Assembly (NCBI GenBank): GCA_012522035.1
Contig: JAAYLF010000231.1
Coordinates: forward strand, 1-17,566
Length of the DNA: 17,566 nucleotides
Direction: 5' to 3'
Source of the DNA: Clostridiaceae bacterium
GTDB taxonomy: Bacteria; Bacillota; Clostridia; UBA1212; DUPL01
Shown: piece by piece, positions 14,016-17,566 of the stretch
Layout of the letters: the number at the start of each line of letters is the position of its first letter
Numbering within the stretch: the stretch's first letter is position 1
Made by a program: the position numbers and the translations under genes
The notes under the pieces: model-generated
Told to the model about the DNA's origin: nothing
Databases searched by the model: none
The model's input: only the letters and a program-made list of their open reading frames with translations

Positions 14016-14990
14016 TTGAACAAATATTACATAAACAATTGTGAGATTGACTCGATAGATTTGAAATGCCTTGTTGTCAGTAAAGGAGTCAAGGTATCAA
14101 AAGAGGTATACAAGAAGTTTTCCAAAACACATAGGTTGGGTATAAATCCTCTTATGTGCAACTCAATGTTTTTATCTGATGGCACAATTGTACAGCTTAC
14201 TGATATGAGTTTTCATCTTCAGTATTTAACAGGAATACTGTCCTGGGACAATTTAAAACTGCTTAAATATGTTCAGGATTTGGGAACTCCTTTTTCTTTG
14301 AAAGTGTACGAAGGTAAACCCACCTTGTTTTACTACTCCGAATTTGTGGATGAGGTAACCAAGCCTGAGGATATGGAGCTGTTTCCTCCTTCTGAATTGG
14401 GTTTTTCCTATCTTATGCTGTTTGACGACTACAATAAAGTGGACCTTACTTTGATTCCCTTGAATTGTCTTGAGGAGTATTTGAAAAGAGACAAGCTTGT
14501 AACGGTGCTTCTTGACAAGGATAACAGGATAAAGGAGAAGATTATACCAACGGATGAGGAGTATCATATTAGGAAACCTACCATGAGGCAGTTTGATGAC
14601 TGCTGCAATGAGTTCTGGCATGTGTCCACATATGTTGTTAAAGGACTTATGCGAAGGGAAATACTTTATTCAATAGCTCATCTTGGTATAGTGAGGCGGG
14701 AGCTTTTGAGGATGATGTCCTGGAAGGTAGGTCTTGAAACGCACTTTTCTCTTAGTGTCGGTAAGAACTATAAATATTTGAAAAGGTATGTTTCTGATGG
14801 TTTGTGGAACAGACTTATGACAACATATAGAATGGATACGTATGAAAACTGCTGGAACTCTTTGTTTACATGTCTCGATCTTTTTCGTGAGGTTTCAAAA
14901 GAAGTTGCAGTTAAACTTTGTTTTGAGTATCCAGATAATGATTTCAACTTGACAAAGTATGTAATGGATATGTATAAAGGATATGAATAA
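14016..14990 (+). CDS. chimera: unknown N-terminus fused to ANT(6) aminoglycoside adenylyltransferase C-terminal part
   Basis: Residues from about 115 to 324 match ANT(6) streptomycin adenylyltransferases: KPEDMELFPPSELGFSYLML, then FDDYNKVDLTLIPL, HIRKPTMRQFDDCCNEFWHV, RRELLRMMSWKVGLETHFSL and SVGKNYKYLKRY. The N-terminal part of ANT(6), with the nucleotide-binding GSR motif and the two catalytic aspartates (DxD), is absent. In its place, residues 1-114 (GVKVSKEVYKKFSKTHRLGI, DGTIVQLTDMSFHLQYLTGI, LSWDNLKLLKYVQDLG) are from an unrelated protein. From memory they recall the N-terminal region of some clostridial radical-SAM proteins, but with no Cys cluster here. The joint near DEVT/KPED is in frame. 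The start is TTG 14016 with GAGGTG five bases upstream. Without the catalytic residues, resistance activity is unlikely, so it is either a pseudogene held open by chance or a protein with a new role. Confidence 0.75.
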   Translation: MNKYYINNCEIDSIDLKCLVVSKGVKVSKEVYKKFSKTHRLGINPLMCNSMFLSDGTIVQLTDMSFHLQYLTGILSWDNLKLLKYVQDLGTPFSLKVYEGKPTLFYYSEFVDEVTKPEDMELFPPSELGFSYLMLFDDYNKVDLTLIPLNCLEEYLKRDKLVTVLLDKDNRIKEKIIPTDEEYHIRKPTMRQFDDCCNEFWHVSTYVVKGLMRREILYSIAHLGIVRRELLRMMSWKVGLETHFSLSVGKNYKYLKRYVSDGLWNRLMTTYRMDTYENCWNSLFTCLDLFREVSKEVAVKLCFEYPDNDFNLTKYVMDMYKGYE

Positions 14991-15019
14991 AGGCTCTTGG
15001 GGGAAGAGCCTTTATTCAT
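14983..15019. terminator. bidirectional 16-bp hairpin shared by convergent genes
   Basis: ATGAATAAAGGCTCTT (14983-14998) and its exact complement (15004-15019) form a perfect 16-bp stem with a GGGGG loop. A-rich and T-rich flanks within the stem serve both directions. Each arm contains the stop codon of one gene: TAA 14988-14990 for the plus-strand gene and TAA 15012-15014 for the minus-strand gene. Confidence 0.85.
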
Positions 15020-16553
15020 CCTTATCCTTATACAGCCCAAAAAGTTTCAGCAATCTTTGCCAAAATGAAAGGGTAGGGGATTTTGGGCTGTCAGGTTTCT
15101 CGGAAACTGGTTTTTCAATAGAATCTGTCTTAAGCACAAACTGTACAGAATCTACATTGGTGTTTTTATCGGAAACAAAGGATACGACTTCATCATCTCC
15201 TTCGGATATAAGTGAGAGTATTTCTGAAAGCTGTGTATCTATCATGGCAACCAAGTCTTTTGTACCTTCTCTTAGTTGGCCGGTACCTTGTTTGTATTCA
15301 TTAAGACCTTCTTTTAGTCCTTTTATCCCATTGTTTATAGTTACAGCGGCGCTGTAGATTTCATTTGCAGAAGCGGCTATTGTATTGGCAGAGGATTTGA
15401 ACTCTGACATGCCTCTTTCAAGCTCCTTGGTTCCGCTGCTAATCTCTCCCACTCCGTTTAAATAGCTTTTTAGACCTTCTGTAAACTGAACAATTTCATC
15501 AAGTTTAAGCTTTACTTCTGCAAGTTGTGGTATTGGTGCAAGTATTGCGCTATAGTTTTCAGGGGTAAGAGTTGGCAATCCCATACCTGCAAGCTGCATG
15601 TTGACCGTCTCAAAGGTAGCTTGTTGAATTGCCAATGCCCCTGCAAGAAGAGAGTCGTTCTGTTTTGCAAGTTCATTCAACCCATAACTTACTTGAGAAA
15701 CTCCATTATATATCTCATTCACACTGTCCGGAAGGAGAGATAAACCGTTTTTGAAAGCATTGAGGCCGTCAATATAGCTTTGCATTCCATTTGCCAGATT
15801 TGCGGCTCCGTCAAGCAAACCATCTGCACCCTCGTCAAGCAGCCTTATTGCATTAACCAGTTCTGATATTTGTCTTGTAAACTCGCCTGTGTCCACATCC
15901 ATACCCATGTTAAGGCGTATGCCGTTTATCTGAATCGGATCCATTTCAAAATCCTTGACGGTGGCTGTGACTACAATATCAGCCTCAAAGCCTGGCAAGA
16001 CCGTGTATGCAAGCTGTTTTTTGCTGCCTGCTTCTGCAACTGTAGCATTTTCACTTTTGATATTTCTGCACAGTCTATTATCAAGCGACAAACTTATTTG
16101 CAGGGCATGGTTGTTGAAGAAAACATCATTTACATTTTTATTCTTTTTGACTGTAATATGTATTTTCAAATCACCGCTTTTGCCGCCAAGCTCATCGCCT
16201 TTTATCTCCTTGTTGTCAAAATAGTATTTGATGGAGATTACCCAGGGGAGTTCTTTTTTCTTCAAAGTTCCTTGATAGTAGAACTTATCCGAGGACGTGT
16301 CTATGGTTATCCTGTCTCCATCCTTAATTATTTTTTCAGAGGAGGTAAGGTTTCTAATCTCTGAATAATTGCCATAGTCCAGTATTTTCCCGCCTTCAAA
16401 GATGTTAACTACATGGATTCCCTTTACACTTCCATCAAGGTTGAGAATGCCGTAAACCACTTCTTCTTTGTGTGTTGGTTCATTGTCCGCATTTATTGGG
16501 ACTGTAGAGGTTAGAAGTATCAGTATGAGAACAAAGGAAAAGAATCTTTTCAC
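15012..16553 (-). CDS. secreted coiled-coil protein with LxxG heptad repeats, MMPL partner
   Basis: This 513-residue protein starts with a clear Sec signal peptide (MKRFFSFVLILILLTSTVPINA, cut expected after Ala22). Residues about 25-215 are a beta-rich extracytoplasmic part. Two stretches then show the repeat pattern of small residues and Leu/Gly seen in YhgE/Pip-type proteins: about 235-290 (LDEGADGLLDGAANLANGMQ, SYIDGLNAF) and about 355-435 (LKSYLNGVGEISSGTKELER). The tail ends with a Pro/Ser-rich stretch and LSFWQRLLKLFGLYKDKDE, which may touch the membrane. The start is GTG 16553 because GGAGGG (16563-16568) lies nine bases upstream; GTG 16562 abuts that site. It begins one base after the transporter gene ends, so the two are co-transcribed and probably work together at the membrane surface. 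Confidence 0.8.
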   Translation of the reverse strand: MKRFFSFVLILILLTSTVPINADNEPTHKEEVVYGILNLDGSVKGIHVVNIFEGGKILDYGNYSEIRNLTSSEKIIKDGDRITIDTSSDKFYYQGTLKKKELPWVISIKYYFDNKEIKGDELGGKSGDLKIHITVKKNKNVNDVFFNNHALQISLSLDNRLCRNIKSENATVAEAGSKKQLAYTVLPGFEADIVVTATVKDFEMDPIQINGIRLNMGMDVDTGEFTRQISELVNAIRLLDEGADGLLDGAANLANGMQSYIDGLNAFKNGLSLLPDSVNEIYNGVSQVSYGLNELAKQNDSLLAGALAIQQATFETVNMQLAGMGLPTLTPENYSAILAPIPQLAEVKLKLDEIVQFTEGLKSYLNGVGEISSGTKELERGMSEFKSSANTIAASANEIYSAAVTINNGIKGLKEGLNEYKQGTGQLREGTKDLVAMIDTQLSEILSLISEGDDEVVSFVSDKNTNVDSVQFVLKTDSIEKPVSEKPDSPKSPTLSFWQRLLKLFGLYKDKDE

Positions 16554-16554
16554 T

Positions 16555-17565
16555 TTAATCACCCTCCATTTTAAACTGGTTTTTCAATGTTGTCTTCATA
16601 ATTGCCTTGTCAAACAGAACAAGCAAAGCAGGTAATACCAAGGCTACCATGGCAAGGGACAGCAAGGTTCCCCTGCCAACAAGGACGCCAAGGTCATAAA
16701 TCACGGGTATACTTGTGGTTAAGGCCATGGCAAAACCTGCGCTGGCAAGAATGCCTGCTGAGGTAAGTATGGCAGATACGTTTGTTTGTATGGTTTTGGT
16801 CATGGCTTCTTTTTTGCTGAGAGACTTCCTGTTTTCAAGATAACTGTTGGTAAACAGTATGGCATAGTCAACGGTTGCTCCTAATTGAACTGTGCTGACA
16901 ATGAGGTAGCCTACGTAGCTTAAGGAACTACCCATGAAATATGGTATGGACAAATTTATCCATATGGCAGTTTCAATGGTGAAGAGGAGGATAAATGGAA
17001 GTGACAAAGAGCGGAATGTAACGAGGAGTGTTATGAATATTCCAAGTACTGCAATGCCGTTTACCACATTCGTATCGACATCAAGAACATTCTTCATATC
17101 GTATAAGGTTGCGCTTTGTCCAGCCAGGTAATGTTCATCGTAATATTTGCCCGCAGTATCTTTAATCGTTTCAACGGTTTTGAAGGTTTCTTTTCCTTCG
17201 TCCTTCATGTCGGTGTATATGAGTATTCTTACATAATTGTCTGAGTAGAACTGTTTTGACACATCCTTAGGAACAAATTCCTGAGGAATTTCAGCGCCTA
17301 CATAAGTTGAATAAGAAACCACGTTTGTAACATAAGGCATCTTATCAAGTTCGCTTGCGAGTTCTGACTCTTTGCCCGGATTTTCTTTTGGTACGAGCAA
17401 GGAAAAAATGTTTTCATCGCCAAATTCTTTGTTGATAAGGGTTGTATCTCTTTTTATGCGGTCAACATTAGCTATACTTCCCGTTCCATAAAGGAATTTT
17501 GTTTCTGACTGGCCTAAGAAGCAAGGTATTACTATAAGTAGGGCAATTATTAATGAAGGTATTCT
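16555..17565 (-). CDS. MMPL/RND-family transporter, C-terminal part
   Basis: The frame is open to the right edge of the window; the last 336 residues are visible of a protein usually about 700 long. The visible order is one membrane helix (SLIIALLIVIPCFLG), an extracytoplasmic loop of about 150 residues (residues 20-170), then the helical bundle: NGIAVLGIFITLLVTF, LPFILLFTIETAIWINLSIP, the MMPL motif GATVDYAILFTNSYLE, ILTSAGILASAGFAMALTTS and LALVLPALLVLFDKAI-like last helix. MMPL proteins export lipids or other hydrophobic molecules to the cell envelope. It is transcribed ahead of the heptad-repeat protein. No cargo can be deduced here. Confidence 0.88.
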   Translation of the reverse strand, partial: RIPSLIIALLIVIPCFLGQSETKFLYGTGSIANVDRIKRDTTLINKEFGDENIFSLLVPKENPGKESELASELDKMPYVTNVVSYSTYVGAEIPQEFVPKDVSKQFYSDNYVRILIYTDMKDEGKETFKTVETIKDTAGKYYDEHYLAGQSATLYDMKNVLDVDTNVVNGIAVLGIFITLLVTFRSLSLPFILLFTIETAIWINLSIPYFMGSSLSYVGYLIVSTVQLGATVDYAILFTNSYLENRKSLSKKEAMTKTIQTNVSAILTSAGILASAGFAMALTTSIPVIYDLGVLVGRGTLLSLAMVALVLPALLVLFDKAIMKTTLKNQFKMEGD

Positions 17566-17566
17566 A

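Noticed and set aside
15870..16364. Plus-strand reading frame of 164 codons
   Set aside because: It is the reverse of the heptad-repeat protein, which has a signal peptide, ribosome site and operon context; the plus-strand product resembles nothing.

Overview
The window looks like AT-rich DNA from a Gram-positive Clostridia-type Firmicute. Strong AGGAGG-like ribosome sites, frequent TTG/GTG starts, a sortase-type NPQTS signal, lipoprotein signals without outer-membrane features, and a clostridial-type Lsa/CplR ABC-F gene all point that way. No rRNA or tRNA gene was seen, so a species cannot be named.

Positions 1-5350 are a decaying accessory region. It begins with the 3' part of a sortase-anchored surface protein carrying a CBM6-like domain. 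Next come a discoidin (F5/8 type C) lipoprotein gene with two frame breaks, and a glycoside-hydrolase-like lipoprotein gene with a frame break and an in-frame amber stop. An AraC-type regulator gene follows, split by an internal deletion but still with a good promoter. The stretch ends with the end repeats and IstA tail of an IS21-family element, abutting the tail of a GGDEF (diguanylate cyclase) gene. This reads as a lost polysaccharide-binding and degrading locus.

Positions 5410-8629 hold a two-gene McrBC-type modification-dependent restriction system. The end of mcrB and the start of mcrC appear to have been fused by a deletion, so the two frames overlap.

Positions 8660-12786 hold an ABC-F ribosome-protection gene behind a regulated leader (promoter, six-codon leader peptide, complementary segments, terminator). 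Four small same-strand genes follow: NTF2-like, extradiol (DODA-type) dioxygenase, GNAT acetyltransferase and Nudix hydrolase. They are probably co-transcribed.

Positions 12787-14990 hold a short structured-RNA-like relic, a class II Fic protein with an N-terminal helix-turn-helix, and a chimeric gene. The chimera's C-terminal two thirds is an ANT(6)-type aminoglycoside adenylyltransferase, but its N-terminal catalytic part has been replaced by an unrelated segment. A 16-bp perfect hairpin shared with the convergent neighbour ends this block.

Positions 15012-17566, minus strand, hold an MMPL-family transporter (3' part only, running off the right edge) followed by a secreted heptad-repeat protein, the usual pair for cell-envelope export in Firmicutes.

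The points most worth a second look are the ABC-F leader, the ANT(6) chimera, the mcrB/mcrC junction, the IS21/GGDEF junction and the unidentified RNA-like segment before fic.
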